From contig AP024889.1 of assembly GCA_024347015.1 (NCBI GenBank), positions 682,001 through 746,000 of the forward strand: DNA of 64,000 nt, given 5' to 3'. This DNA is from Vibrio pectenicida (GTDB taxonomy: Bacteria > Pseudomonadota > Gammaproteobacteria > Enterobacterales > Vibrionaceae). The notes below the pieces were generated by a model. It was not told the origin of the DNA and ran no database searches. It saw only the letters and a program-made list of their open reading frames with translations. This document shows, piece by piece, positions 29,206 through 37,613 of this stretch; within the stretch, counting starts at the first letter, position 1; every line of letters begins with the position of its first letter. The position numbers and the translations under genes are program-made.

Positions 29206-31581
29206 ATGCACAACATAATAAATAAAACCAAAGGAATGTTTATCCTGTCATCGATGGTTGTGGCAGTGGTAATGGCTAGCATGACGTCTGTTTCGTTAGC
29301 GAATGTAATGGAGTTTAATGAGGTTAACCTCCCCACTAAATACATTGTTAAATTTAAAGATACCCCACCAACACCGATGAGAATGTCACGCTCACTACAG
29401 CCTGCATCTCAATCTCATAAGAGCCTACTTGAGGAAGCTAAAGCCCGAGAAATAGAGAGTTTGGGTGATCCTTCCATGTTCAGTATCGAAATGGACAAGC
29501 AGCAAGTGTCTAAGCTGCAAGAGAATCGTCAAGTTGAATATGTTGAAGTAGATCCACCGCGTTACCTTCTCAGTGAAACAATTCCTTGGGGCTATACAGC
29601 CGTTAAGGCCCAGTTACTAAGTGATGAGAATACGGGAAATCGCACCATATGTATTATCGACTCTGGTTATGATATGACTCATCATGATCTCAGTGGTAAC
29701 CGAGTCAGTGGTAGTGATGACAGTGGTACAGGGTCATGGAAGTTTCCCGGAGCTGGTAATGCGCATGGTACGCATGTCGCTGGGACCATTGCCGCAATTG
29801 CTAATGGTGAGGGCGTGAAGGGAGTCATGTCAAACCAAAATGTCAATTTACACATAGTTAAGGTATTTAACGAGTCAGGTTGGGGCTATTCATCGAGTTT
29901 TGTTAAAGCTGTTCAAATCTGTGCTGACAATGGTGCCAACGTAGTCAATATGAGCTTAGGTGGTAGTATTTCAAGCCGGACAGAGCGCGATGTTTTGCAA
30001 TCTTTGTATGATGATGGCGTGCTTTTGATTGCCGCATCTGGGAATGGTGGTAATGCAATGCATAGCTACCCTGCTTCTTATGATGCTGTGATGTCTATAG
30101 CGGCTGTCGATAATAAAAATCACCATGCGGCATTTTCGCAAGCGACTGATCAGGTGGATGTTGCTGCGCCGGGAATGGCGGTCTTGTCTACCGTAACTAT
30201 GGGCGAGGGGGTACTTGCCGATATTCGATCGAGTGATGGTCACTATTTTGCACGCGGAGTTGTCCCTCACAACCGTAAAGTGTTACGAGTGCCAGAAAAC
30301 CCACTCGATCCTTATAAATCAGATCCTGTAGCAGGTAGCGTAACCGCGCCACTTGCTTTGTGTGATGTGTCATCTGGCAATTATGACTGTGGAGATATGT
30401 CTGAAAAGATATGTTTAGTTGAACGAATTGAGAATCAAGCGTCAGGTTTTAGGCCGGAAATTAACCCAGTAAAAGCGTGTTATCAAGCTGGCGCTAAAGC
30501 GGCAATCGTCTTTAGTAACCAAGCCCTTCCAGGCTTGCAAAATCCTTTTGTGCTTGATGAAGATGATATTTATCACTTAGTGTCTGTGACGGTGGACCGT
30601 CAATTAGGACTAGAGCTTGCAGAGAAAATCACTCAGACAGTGACGGTTAAAACAACCATGGGTGAGAATTATCAATATTACAACGGAACCTCGATGGCTG
30701 CGCCTTATGTTGCAGGCGTTGCGGGGCTAGTTTGGAGTTATCATCCCAAATGTACTGCTCAGCAAGTGCGTAGAGCTTTGACAATAACGGCTACTGATCT
30801 CGACTCACAAGGGCGTGATAATCGCACCGGTTATGGTTTGGTTAACGCACAAGCAGCCAAGGCTTATCTTGATATTGGTTGTAACGGCCCTGATGCGGGG
30901 AATAAAGTATTGGACAATGGCGTAGCTAAGCAAGAGTTATTTGGTGAAAGTAAATCAAGCAACGTATATACCTTCGATGTTCCTGACAGCGCAACAAAGG
31001 CGACTTTCGAGCTTAGCGGAGGGATTGGAGATGTTGATATCTATGTGCGATTTAATGGCATACCGACAAAGAGTGCTCATGATTGCAGCTCAAAGGAAGA
31101 AGGTACTAGCGAGGCTTGTGTCCTTGATGTGACAGAAGCCGGTACATACCAAGTGCTAATCTACGGATATAAAGCGTATCAGGGGGTAACTTTGATCGCT
31201 ACCCATAACGGTGAGGTGGTTGATAAGACGGTACCAACTCAATATACCAATGCCGACGTTATGGAAATACCAGACCAAAGTGAGGCTGGCGTTATTAGTG
31301 AGATTGACGTGCAGCACGCGGGGGATGCAGGTTTAGTGTCTATCGAGGTTGATATCAGCCATGGTTATATTGGCGATTTACAGGTAACGCTAGAGTCACC
31401 TTCAGGTAAGATAGTTGTATTACATAACAAAACCGGAGGCGCTCTTAAGTCGATAACAGAAACCTATCACGAGGACTTTACTGGTTCTGACTCTCAAGGT
31501 ATATGGAAGCTAAAAGCGGTCGATAATTCTTCTTGGCATACCGGGCAAATTAATCGTTGGTCTCTGTCTTTTGGAGCCTAG
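29206..31581 (+). CDS. Secreted S8 serine protease (subtilase) with PPC and P domains
   Basis: 791 residues, AAGGA ahead of the ATG. Order of parts: Sec signal (~1-33); I9-type propeptide (~45-122, KYIVKFKDT to VEYVEVDPPR); peptidase S8 core with Asp152 (CIIDSGYD), His187 (HGTHVAGT) and Ser496 (NGTSMAAPYVAG), interrupted by an inserted protease-associated-like segment (~345-475); a pre-peptidase C-terminal domain (~575-660); and a proprotein-convertase P-like domain (~690-790). All triad residues are present, so an active extracellular protease is expected. The next gene encodes a separate propeptide-like protein. Confidence 0.92.
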   Translation: MHNIINKTKGMFILSSMVVAVVMASMTSVSLANVMEFNEVNLPTKYIVKFKDTPPTPMRMSRSLQPASQSHKSLLEEAKAREIESLGDPSMFSIEMDKQQVSKLQENRQVEYVEVDPPRYLLSETIPWGYTAVKAQLLSDENTGNRTICIIDSGYDMTHHDLSGNRVSGSDDSGTGSWKFPGAGNAHGTHVAGTIAAIANGEGVKGVMSNQNVNLHIVKVFNESGWGYSSSFVKAVQICADNGANVVNMSLGGSISSRTERDVLQSLYDDGVLLIAASGNGGNAMHSYPASYDAVMSIAAVDNKNHHAAFSQATDQVDVAAPGMAVLSTVTMGEGVLADIRSSDGHYFARGVVPHNRKVLRVPENPLDPYKSDPVAGSVTAPLALCDVSSGNYDCGDMSEKICLVERIENQASGFRPEINPVKACYQAGAKAAIVFSNQALPGLQNPFVLDEDDIYHLVSVTVDRQLGLELAEKITQTVTVKTTMGENYQYYNGTSMAAPYVAGVAGLVWSYHPKCTAQQVRRALTITATDLDSQGRDNRTGYGLVNAQAAKAYLDIGCNGPDAGNKVLDNGVAKQELFGESKSSNVYTFDVPDSATKATFELSGGIGDVDIYVRFNGIPTKSAHDCSSKEEGTSEACVLDVTEAGTYQVLIYGYKAYQGVTLIATHNGEVVDKTVPTQYTNADVMEIPDQSEAGVISEIDVQHAGDAGLVSIEVDISHGYIGDLQVTLESPSGKIVVLHNKTGGALKSITETYHEDFTGSDSQGIWKLKAVDNSSWHTGQINRWSLSFGA

Positions 31582-31602
31582 TTTTTTGAGTAGGGAGATA
31601 AA

Positions 31603-31950
31603 ATGAGAAAGCGCACTTTAATAGCATACTTGGGCTCTATTGGTCTTATTTTGATCTCACTATGGCTGCCAATGATGGCATTGGCAGCAAGCCAAGATCC
31701 AATGGCTAAAGACAGACAATTGGAGAAAGCAGCAAGTGAGAAAATGAGGTTTTACGTCAAATATCATCAAGGAAAGCAGCAGCCAGTGAGAGAGCTGTTG
31801 CAAGCCAATAGCCTAGAAATATTAGACGCACTGGATGATTTACAGGTGCTGGTTGTCTCAGGCCCTAAAGATAAGCTGAAACAGCTCGAAGGAGATGATT
31901 TGATTGACTATATCGAACCAGAGCCGATTCGGCAGTTGTATTCTCAGTAG
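31603..31950 (+). CDS. Secreted stand-alone I9 propeptide/inhibitor-like protein
   Basis: 115 residues with a Sec signal (~1-28, ending MMALA). The mature part looks like a subtilisin propeptide (inhibitor I9) on its own: RFYVKYHQGK, then LDALDDLQVLVVSGP, then DDLIDYIEPEPIR. The same order and spacing appear in the N-terminal propeptide of the subtilase encoded 21 nt upstream (KYIVKFKDT ... RQVEYVEVDPP). It is probably co-translated with the protease and acts as an inhibitor or intermolecular folding chaperone for it. Function is inferred from this resemblance. Confidence 0.75.
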   Translation: MRKRTLIAYLGSIGLILISLWLPMMALAASQDPMAKDRQLEKAASEKMRFYVKYHQGKQQPVRELLQANSLEILDALDDLQVLVVSGPKDKLKQLEGDDLIDYIEPEPIRQLYSQ

Positions 31951-32031
31951 ATCAGCGTATTGAGGCTATCCCAACTTTGTGCACAAACAGGCTAAACTTC
32001 TTCAGTCCTGATTTTTCACGTGTCTCAAATT

Positions 32032-32107
32032 ACAACTTATATGTTGTTTGTTGTTTTAAATACAACATATGAGTTGTTTAGAAAGGCTGGTACAACTAAT
32101 AAGTTGT
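32032..32107. repeat. Three palindromic ACAAC-N6-GTTGT sites with 30-bp period
   Basis: Sites at 32032-32047, 32062-32077 and 32092-32107, each ACAAC-N6-GTTGT, each preceded by T and followed by TT(T). Start-to-start distance is exactly 30 bp twice. The six central bases differ (TTATAT, ATATGA, TAATAA). This is the look of a phased operator array bound cooperatively by a dimeric protein on one DNA face. The spaces between are too short and the repeats too degenerate for CRISPR. No binding protein is known to me. Confidence 0.85.
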
Positions 32108-32217
32108 TTGAGTTTACTTACCTGGCCTTTTAGATATATGGTTGCAATGAATTTGCACGGGTTCGCTTACCATTCTTATTGTTAGTTTTTGCATTACCAA
32201 CTCTCACCATTGCCATC

Positions 32218-32418
32218 TCACAAAGTTACCTGCGCTTTTTCTTGGATACTCAATGTTAGATCCATTGCTTGGACCAGATTAAAGAAGATAGAAAGCGTCG
32301 TTTTATTTGGGTTATTCTCGAAATTTGAGATTGTTGCTTGCTTGATGCCGACTTTTTTCGCAAGCTCCGATTGTGTCCAGCCATTCTTCTGGCGTGTGAG
32401 TAACATTATGCCTACCAA
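32218..32418 (-). CDS. Orphan HipB-like Xre antitoxin/repressor, possibly 5'-truncated
   Basis: 66 residues if TTG 32418 is used, 62 from the ATG at 32406. The helix-turn-helix (NGWTQSELAKKVGIKQATIS) and the following NFENNP-x2-TTL closely match HipB, the antitoxin of HipBA persistence modules. Homology extends upstream (YSPKQL) beyond the TTG, but an in-frame TGA (32434-32436) blocks it. An out-of-frame ATG sits just there, suggesting a small indel removed the original start. No hipA follows on the minus strand. A perfect HipB-type operator lies upstream. It may survive as a solo repressor or be decaying. Confidence 0.75.
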   Translation of the reverse strand: MVGIMLLTRQKNGWTQSELAKKVGIKQATISNFENNPNKTTLSIFFNLVQAMDLTLSIQEKAQVTL

Positions 32419-32473
32419 TTGCTTTGGACTATATCATTGGTGCCAGCCCACTATAGGGTATGGTACTTCTTAA

Positions 32474-32491
32474 TATCCCCTAGTGGGGATA
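32474..32491. promoter_or_regulatory. HipB-type operator
   Basis: TATCCCCTAGTGGGGATA fits the known HipB operator TATCC-N8-GGATA exactly and is itself a perfect palindrome. It lies 56-73 bp upstream of the HipB-like start. A degenerate second copy is visible at about 32447-32461 (CCCACTATAGGGTAT). Autoregulation is expected. Confidence 0.8.
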
Positions 32492-32612
32492 TTTGGCTGA
32501 ACCTCTATGAGTAAATAAATACTCATTACCCTAAAGAGGTGATGAGCTTGATTAGAGTCGTTATAAAAGCGCGAATATTGGGAAGTGGTTAAATAAATTC
32601 TAATTGATATGG

Positions 32613-32644
32613 AAAAAAAGGCCCAACTCTGTCGAGCTGGGCCT
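32613..32644 (-). terminator. Terminator of the tmRNA gene
   Basis: On the minus strand an 11-bp stem (one G-T pair) with a 4-nt loop is followed by seven T. It lies 12 nt beyond the CCA end of tmRNA. Confidence 0.9.
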
Positions 32645-32655
32645 TTCCAAACGTT

Positions 32656-33053
32656 TGGTGGAGCTGGCGGGATTTGAACCCGCGTCCGAAAACCATTCAT
32701 CCTTGGTACTACATGCTTAGTCGATCTTTAATTTCGCCACCCATCTGCGAACCGACACGCTAATGAATGACTAGCCTGAATTAAACTTCGCCGTTCATCT
32801 CTCAGGCAGGAGAATCCGGGCTAGCGCGTTTGGGTTTTAATCCTCATTATTCCCCGTCTTACGTGCGAAAGCTAGGGTGAGAACATCCTAGTAGGTTATT
32901 AAGCTACTTTTAAGCTGCAAGCAGAGCTTGTTCGTCAGCAGGATTAAATACGTCGTTATTTGCGACTATTTTTTTGCGGCTTTTTACGTGGCCAACCGCC
33001 CCACGGCATGCACCTTAGACTGCAAAATTCCCGTCGAATCCTGAATCAGCCCC
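32656..33053 (-). ncRNA. ssrA: tmRNA (transfer-messenger RNA) with a long 17-codon tag
   Basis: About 398 nt. The 5' end GGGGCTGATTCAGGATTCGA and a 3' end ...CGCCAGCTCCACCA with encoded CCA are the tRNA-like halves. tmRNA rescues stalled ribosomes with SmpB, whose gene lies just upstream. The tag reading frame begins at the resume codon GCA after AATAGTC (32963) and ends with TAA (32910-32912): ANNDVFNPADEQALLAA. The usual gammaproteobacterial tag I know is ANDENYALAA, 10 residues. The C-terminal LAA degron is kept, but the DENY part is not. After the stop the typical AGCTTAATAACC segment reappears, as if the tag region had been rebuilt. Confidence 0.95.
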
Positions 33054-33066
33054 AAGTGTTATAAGC

Positions 33067-33094
33067 ATAGTACCAGAAAAGGCTACTCTGTCTA
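33067..33094 (-). promoter_or_regulatory. Candidate ssrA promoter
   Basis: On the minus strand TAGACA, 16 bp, TACTAT lies 14 bp before the mature tmRNA 5' end. This suits a precursor that RNase P trims. Confidence 0.35.
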
Positions 33095-33119
33095 GGCCTG
33101 TGCGTCTAAGTGCTCATTA

Positions 33120-33605
33120 TTAACGCAATGCGCTTTTCATAACTCGCGCTTTTTGGCGTTGCCAATCTTTATCTTTGAGGTCGTCTCGCTTATCGTGAAG
33201 CTTTTTACCTTTGGCCACACCTATTTTGATCTTCACCCACGAGCGAGACCAGTATAGTGAGAGCGCAGCCAGGGTCATACCTTCACGGTTAATGCGTCCA
33301 AATAAGTTATCGAGCTCGCGACGGCTCATAAGCAGTTTGCGTACTCGTGTTGGGTTAGCAACAACGTGTGTCGATGCCTGATTAAGGGGAGTGATCGTCA
33401 TACCACTAATAAATGCTTCACCGTCACGCATAAAGACGTAGCTTTCTGCGATATTCGCTTTACCTTCACGAAGTGACTTAACTTCCCAGCCTTGTAGCTC
33501 CATGCCGGCTTCAATTTCATCATCGATGAAATATTCGTGACGAGCTTTTTTGTTGAGAGCGATGGTATTACTACCCGCTTTTTGCTTTGATTTTTTCTTT
33601 GCCAT
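33120..33605 (-). CDS. smpB: SsrA-binding protein SmpB
   Basis: 161 residues, family length. SmpB holds the tRNA-like part of tmRNA and fills the empty mRNA channel with its basic C-terminal tail ([21 protein letters not shown] region). Conserved [30 protein letters not shown] OB-fold start and [13 protein letters not shown] are visible. It lies directly before ssrA on the same strand, as is usual, and is divergent from ratA. Confidence 0.97.
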   Translation of the reverse strand: MAKKKSKQKAGSNTIALNKKARHEYFIDDEIEAGMELQGWEVKSLREGKANIAESYVFMRDGEAFISGMTITPLNQASTHVVANPTRVRKLLMSRRELDNLFGRINREGMTLAALSLYWSRSWVKIKIGVAKGKKLHDKRDDLKDKDWQRQKARVMKSALR

Positions 33606-33723
33606 AATAGCGCCATTATACGGTGAGGAATCTAGATAAGAAATCCCTTTATTTACGATGAGCGTAAATAAACGTAAAATTGATACATGTCAGCTGTTTT
33701 GGCATGTGTTACGAGGAATCTAT

Positions 33724-34167
33724 ATGAAGCAAGTCAGCCGTTCAGCTTTGGTGTCATTTAGCACACAGCAGATGTTTGATTTAGTCAATGATGTTGCTAG
33801 TTATCCTGAGTTTTTACCAGGGTGCTCTGGGGCTCGCGTGATTGAGTCTAGTCACTCTTCGATGGTAGCTGCTGTTGATGTTTCGAAAGCAGGGATTAGT
33901 AAAACCTTTACGACGTCAAATGAATTAGTCAATGGTGAAGCTATTTTGATGAGCCTTGTTGATGGACCATTTAAAAGCTTAAAAGGTGGCTGGTTCTTTA
34001 CTGAGCTGGATGAAAAAGCGTGTAAAGTTGAGCTTAAACTTGAATTTGAATTTTCTAGTAAAATGGTTGAAATGGCGTTTGGTAAAATATTTAGTGAGTT
34101 AACCGGTAACATGGTTAATGCATTTACTCAACGCGCAAAGCAGGTGTACACATGTTATGAGTATTGA
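33724..34167 (+). CDS. ratA: RatA, START-domain protein (Coq10-like; ribosome-association toxin)
   Basis: 147 residues from ATG 33724 (MKQVSRSALVSFS), which has CGAGGAATC before it; the frame is open upstream but without homology. A single START/polyketide-cyclase-like domain (MFDLVNDVASYPEFLPGCSGARVIES). In E. coli RatA was reported to block 70S association; its mitochondrial relative Coq10 binds ubiquinone. The ratA-ratB pair beside smpB is conserved across gammaproteobacteria. It overlaps ratB by 11 nt, so translation is coupled. Confidence 0.92.
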   Translation: MKQVSRSALVSFSTQQMFDLVNDVASYPEFLPGCSGARVIESSHSSMVAAVDVSKAGISKTFTTSNELVNGEAILMSLVDGPFKSLKGGWFFTELDEKACKVELKLEFEFSSKMVEMAFGKIFSELTGNMVNAFTQRAKQVYTCYEY

Positions 34168-34474
34168 ATCTGAGATGATCCATGTCGAAGTAGTTTATGC
34201 CTTACCGCATGAACAGCGTGTATACACTTTGGTTGTCAATCAATCGATGACGGTTGAAGACATTATTCGCCAGTCTGGGGTATTAGAGCAATATCCTGAA
34301 GTGGACCTATCGGTAAATAAAGTTGGTGTGTTCAGTCGTAATACCAAACTTAATGCAACGGTGAGGGATAAAGATCGCATCGAAATTTATCGTCCTCTGC
34401 TTGCCGATCCGAAGGAAATTCGCCGTAAAAGAGCTGAACAAGCGAAACAGTCAAGTCGATCTGCTTCTTTGTGA
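34157..34474 (+). CDS. ratB: RatB, RnfH-family ubiquitin-like protein
   Basis: 105 residues from ATG 34157 inside the end of ratA. A ubiquitin-like beta-grasp of the RnfH family (IHVEVVYALPHEQRVYTLVV, then VSVNKVGVFSR-like core and DRIEIYRPLLADPKEIRRKRAEQ). The basic tail is typical. Once thought an antitoxin for RatA, its role is uncertain. A terminator shared with bamE follows. Confidence 0.9.
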   Translation: MSIESEMIHVEVVYALPHEQRVYTLVVNQSMTVEDIIRQSGVLEQYPEVDLSVNKVGVFSRNTKLNATVRDKDRIEIYRPLLADPKEIRRKRAEQAKQSSRSASL

Positions 34475-34489
34475 TTGTCAGAAATAGAA

Positions 34490-34519
34490 AAAGGGTTGAA
34501 GCATCTGCTTCAACCCTTT
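34490..34519. terminator. Bidirectional terminator ratB / bamE
   Basis: Perfect 14-bp stem AAAGGGTTGAAGCA/TGCTTCAACCCTTT with a 2-nt centre between convergent genes. Confidence 0.85.
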
Positions 34520-34540
34520 CAATTGTTTAAAGCTATTGTT

Positions 34541-34903
34541 TTAGCGGATTTGCTCAAAGAAATTTGAACTAGCTGGGAAGTCACCTTCTATGTTAACGAG
34601 TTCACCTTTGCCGCTAAAGTGGGCGATAAGGTTCTTTTGTACCGAGTCCTGATGGCCTTCAGTCTGATGATCAATATAATACCAAGTATTAGGATAGCCA
34701 TTTTCGATTAGCATGGGTGAACCTAAAACAAAACGCACTTGCTCTTTGTTCATGCCAAACTTCAATTTATCGACAGCTTTTTGTTCAACATAGTTGCCTT
34801 GATTTATATCAATCCGGTATACAAGCTTTTCCAATAGGGAGCAGCCAGTTAAAAGTGTTATAGAGAGTGGAAGCGCGATAACAAGCCACTTTTTTATTTG
34901 CAT
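34541..34903 (-). CDS. bamE: Outer-membrane assembly lipoprotein BamE (SmpA)
   Basis: 120 residues. Lipoprotein signal with Cys21 (LLTGCSLL). The small alpha-beta fold has the family signature [16 protein letters not shown] and NTWYYIDH. BamE joins BamA-D, stabilises BamD and binds phosphatidylglycerol. With bamB at 10.5 kb, two Bam lipoproteins are in this window. It lies between ratB and recN, a conserved order. Confidence 0.95.
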   Translation of the reverse strand: MQIKKWLVIALPLSITLLTGCSLLEKLVYRIDINQGNYVEQKAVDKLKFGMNKEQVRFVLGSPMLIENGYPNTWYYIDHQTEGHQDSVQKNLIAHFSGKGELVNIEGDFPASSNFFEQIR

Positions 34904-35108
34904 ATGAATAGATTCTTGTAACGGAAATTTCGTAAATTGGGCTGATGATAAACAAGCTGGGCGCTAAAGTAAAAAACTCATCTTGTTTTGAACTGTTTCA
35001 GACCGCTATTTTTGAGTTAAGTTGCAAAAGATAGCCAAAATTTAGAAAAGTTTTAGTGCTAATGGTCAATACACCCAGTAGAGCGAGTGTATTTTGTTCA
35101 AGCCATTT

Positions 35109-36773
35109 TTAAGCTGCAATAAGTAATTCTTTCGCATTAGCAATGGTTGACTCGGTAATTTCACTGCCACCTAGTAGTCGAGCCAGCTCTGAGATTCGTT
35201 GTTCAGTATTTAGAGCGTGCATTTGTGTTTCTGTTTTGCCAGCCTTTGTTTGTTTAGCAACAAACAATTGTTGGTGCCCACAGCCAGCAACTTGAGGTAA
35301 ATGCGTCACGCACAGCACTTGTGTTGACTGCCCAAGTTTACGCAGCATTTTGCCTACAACCGCGGCTGTTGGGCCGCTAATGCCTACATCAACTTCATCA
35401 AAAATAAGACTTGGAGTATCCACTTTTTGGGCTGTGATGACTTGAATCGCTAACGATATCCGCGATAATTCTCCCCCTGATGCAACCTTTGCAATAGGCT
35501 CTAAAGGTTGACCTGGGTTAGTTGAGACTAAAAAGCACACGTTATTTATTCCAAGAGGAGAAGGGTGAGAGTTGTGTTTATCAACGTCGATGCAAAATTG
35601 TGCTTTTTCCATACTCAGCTCTTGCATGCTGGTGGTGATTAATTTGTTGAGTTCTTTGGCGTAGCGACAGCGAGACTTACTTAGTTTTTCAGCGCTAGTG
35701 AGAAAACCTTGGTAAGTTTCTGCTACACCTTGTTGTAGTTCATCAAGTTTTTCATCTGAGCAATCCAGTGCCCTAATCTGCTGTTGCAGATCTTGGTGGT
35801 GTTGATAGAGCTCGTCAGGCAGTACATGGTGTTTGCGCGCGATTGACATGACTTTTGAGAAACGCTCTTCAACATAGGACATGCGTGCGGGATCAACTTC
35901 AATATTATCGAGGTAGCTACGTAGTTCACAGTTTGCTTCTTCGATTTGAATCATGGCTTCTGCAAGCATAGCCGGAAGCTGAGTGAGCGAATTATCTAGC
36001 TCAGCTAACTGGATCAAGGAATTGTTGGCTGATTGGAGAATACCAAGTGCATTAATCTCTTCACCTTCATATATAAGTTCAATGGCTTGTTGGCAGGTGG
36101 TCGCCAGTTCTCCGCTGTTGGATAATCTTTTATGTTCTTGTTCGAGTCGTTCATATTCACCCTCGTCAAGAGAGAGCTCATTTAGCTCTTTTATTTGGTA
36201 TTCAATGAGTTGTTTTTTCGCTAAGTTAGCCGCGCTATTTTCTTTGAGCTGTTTTAAATGATTATCAGATTGACGCCAAGTTTGATAAGCATTACGGGTG
36301 CTTTTTAATAAATTATCATGTCCAGCGTACTGGTCTAGCATGGTCATTTGATAGTCATTTTTCATTAATTGATGATGAGCATGTTGGCCATGTATGTTGA
36401 TTAATAATTGCCCGAGGCTTTTGAGTTGTGAAAGTGGTACTGGGCTGCCGTTAATAAAGGCTCTTGAACGGCCTTCTTTGTTGATAATTCGACGTAAAAT
36501 GCAGTCATTGCCATCGAGCAGGTCATTATCTTCTAGCCAGCGAGTGGCGTTCACATTATCGTCTAAAGTGAAAGCAGCACTGACTTCAGCCTTCTCTTCT
36601 TTTTGCCTTACCATACAGGCTTCTGCTCTTCCTCCCAAACATAACCCAAGTGCATCGATGGCAATAGATTTCCCAGCCCCTGTTTCACCAGTAATCGTGG
36701 TCATGCCGCTTGAAAGTTCAAGTTGTAAAGACTTAACAATTGCAAAGTTATTAACACTTAAGTGAGCCAGCAT
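35109..36773 (-). CDS. recN: DNA repair protein RecN
   Basis: 554 residues from ATG 36773 ([13 protein letters not shown]); a GTG two codons earlier is possible but AGGTG is better spaced here. SMC-like ATPase: Walker A GETGAGKS (29-36), long coiled coils (~150-370), ABC signature ([15 protein letters not shown]) and Walker B ([12 protein letters not shown]). RecN gathers DNA ends in double-strand-break repair. Two perfect LexA boxes lie directly upstream, so it is strongly SOS-induced. Confidence 0.97.
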   Translation of the reverse strand: MLAHLSVNNFAIVKSLQLELSSGMTTITGETGAGKSIAIDALGLCLGGRAEACMVRQKEEKAEVSAAFTLDDNVNATRWLEDNDLLDGNDCILRRIINKEGRSRAFINGSPVPLSQLKSLGQLLINIHGQHAHHQLMKNDYQMTMLDQYAGHDNLLKSTRNAYQTWRQSDNHLKQLKENSAANLAKKQLIEYQIKELNELSLDEGEYERLEQEHKRLSNSGELATTCQQAIELIYEGEEINALGILQSANNSLIQLAELDNSLTQLPAMLAEAMIQIEEANCELRSYLDNIEVDPARMSYVEERFSKVMSIARKHHVLPDELYQHHQDLQQQIRALDCSDEKLDELQQGVAETYQGFLTSAEKLSKSRCRYAKELNKLITTSMQELSMEKAQFCIDVDKHNSHPSPLGINNVCFLVSTNPGQPLEPIAKVASGGELSRISLAIQVITAQKVDTPSLIFDEVDVGISGPTAAVVGKMLRKLGQSTQVLCVTHLPQVAGCGHQQLFVAKQTKAGKTETQMHALNTEQRISELARLLGGSEITESTIANAKELLIAA

Positions 36774-36796
36774 TGTCACACCTGCTTAAATTAAAA

Positions 36797-36838
36797 TACT
36801 GTATAAGAAAACAGTATATACTGTTTTTTTGTACAGTA
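36797..36838 (-). promoter_or_regulatory. Two tandem LexA (SOS) boxes of recN
   Basis: Box 1 at 36797-36816 (TACTGT-N8-ACAGTA) and box 2 at 36819-36838 (TACTGT-N8-ACAGTA), two bases apart. Both keep the full consensus half-sites. The nearer box is 24 bp from the recN ATG. E. coli recN also has several boxes. Confidence 0.93.
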
Positions 36839-37019
36839 AATACTGTGGGGTTAAATTATTTTAACTTTATCATTACCAGAGAGATTGTTGTTGCCTATGG
36901 TATTAATAGGTGGTTTTGATTTCACGAGTCAGTGGTAAAGGCGTTATAGTTGGTGAGACTTGTATCAATAGCTGATAAGAAAGTTTGCCTTACAGATAAG
37001 AATTAATGGAGAATACCTC

Positions 37020-37532
37020 ATGTACAAAACACAACTTGCTTCCATGATGATGCTTTTTTCGGCTACAGCATTGGCTGATACCGCCAGCGTGGAAATGGTC
37101 GATCTAAATTCAGGAAAAACTCTTGGTACCGTCTCAATTGAGCAAACCTCTTATGGCTCTGTTTTTGTGCCTAATTTGAGTGGTTTACCCGCAGGTCTGC
37201 ATGGCTTTCATATTCATACCAATGCATCTTGTGACAGTATAATGAAGGATGATAAGACAGTTTTAGGCGGCGCAGCCGGTGGGCACTATGATCCTAAAGG
37301 AACAGGTAAGCATGGGACTCCTTGGAGTGATGATAACCACCTTGGTGATTTGCCTGCGCTTTACGCTGATGCTAAAGGTATGGCAACTCAGCCCGTATTA
37401 GCACCAAGAGTACAGCTAAGTGATGTTAAAAATAGAGCACTTATGATCCATGCGGGTGGAGACAACCATTCGGATCACCCAGCCCCATTAGGTGGCGGTG
37501 GATCGAGAATTGTATGTGGTGTGATTAAATAA
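37020..37532 (+). CDS. sodC: Periplasmic Cu/Zn superoxide dismutase
   Basis: 170 residues with a Sec signal (1-19, ending TALA). Copper ligands His64 and His66 (GFHIHTN), bridging/zinc ligands His89, His98 and a following Asp; the disulfide pair is Cys71 and Cys166. It turns periplasmic superoxide into peroxide. GGAG precedes the ATG. It sits between recN and nadK, which in V. cholerae are neighbours as I recall, so sodC may be an insertion here. Confidence 0.93.
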   Translation: MYKTQLASMMMLFSATALADTASVEMVDLNSGKTLGTVSIEQTSYGSVFVPNLSGLPAGLHGFHIHTNASCDSIMKDDKTVLGGAAGGHYDPKGTGKHGTPWSDDNHLGDLPALYADAKGMATQPVLAPRVQLSDVKNRALMIHAGGDNHSDHPAPLGGGGSRIVCGVIK

Positions 37533-37553
37533 CTTACAAGCCATAGATATAAC

Positions 37554-37587
37554 AAAAAAAGCCAAATGATATCTTTGGCTTTTTTTT
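37554..37587. terminator. Bidirectional terminator sodC / nadK
   Basis: Stem AAAAAAAGCCAAA with TTTGGCTTTTTTT and a 7-nt loop; A-run and T-run on either side serve both strands. Confidence 0.92.
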
Positions 37588-37613
37588 ATTAAAAACTCTA
37601 AAAGTTTTCAGAA

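Noticed and set aside
32032..32107. CRISPR-like array of three repeats
   Set aside because: The repeats are only 16-19 bp with variable centres, the gaps are about 11-14 bp, and no cas genes are near.
32130..32216. 28-codon minus-strand ORF after hipB (MAMVRVGNAKTNNKNGKRTR)
   Set aside because: Checked as a possible hipA remnant; the sequence does not resemble the HipA N-terminus, and the frame is very short.
32189..32473. 94-codon plus-strand ORF opposite the HipB-like gene
   Set aside because: It is antisense to a clear helix-turn-helix gene and has no domain or ribosome site.
32656..32690. attachment-site duplication of the tmRNA 3' end
   Set aside because: No second copy of this sequence was found by eye between 28.7 and 32.6 kb.
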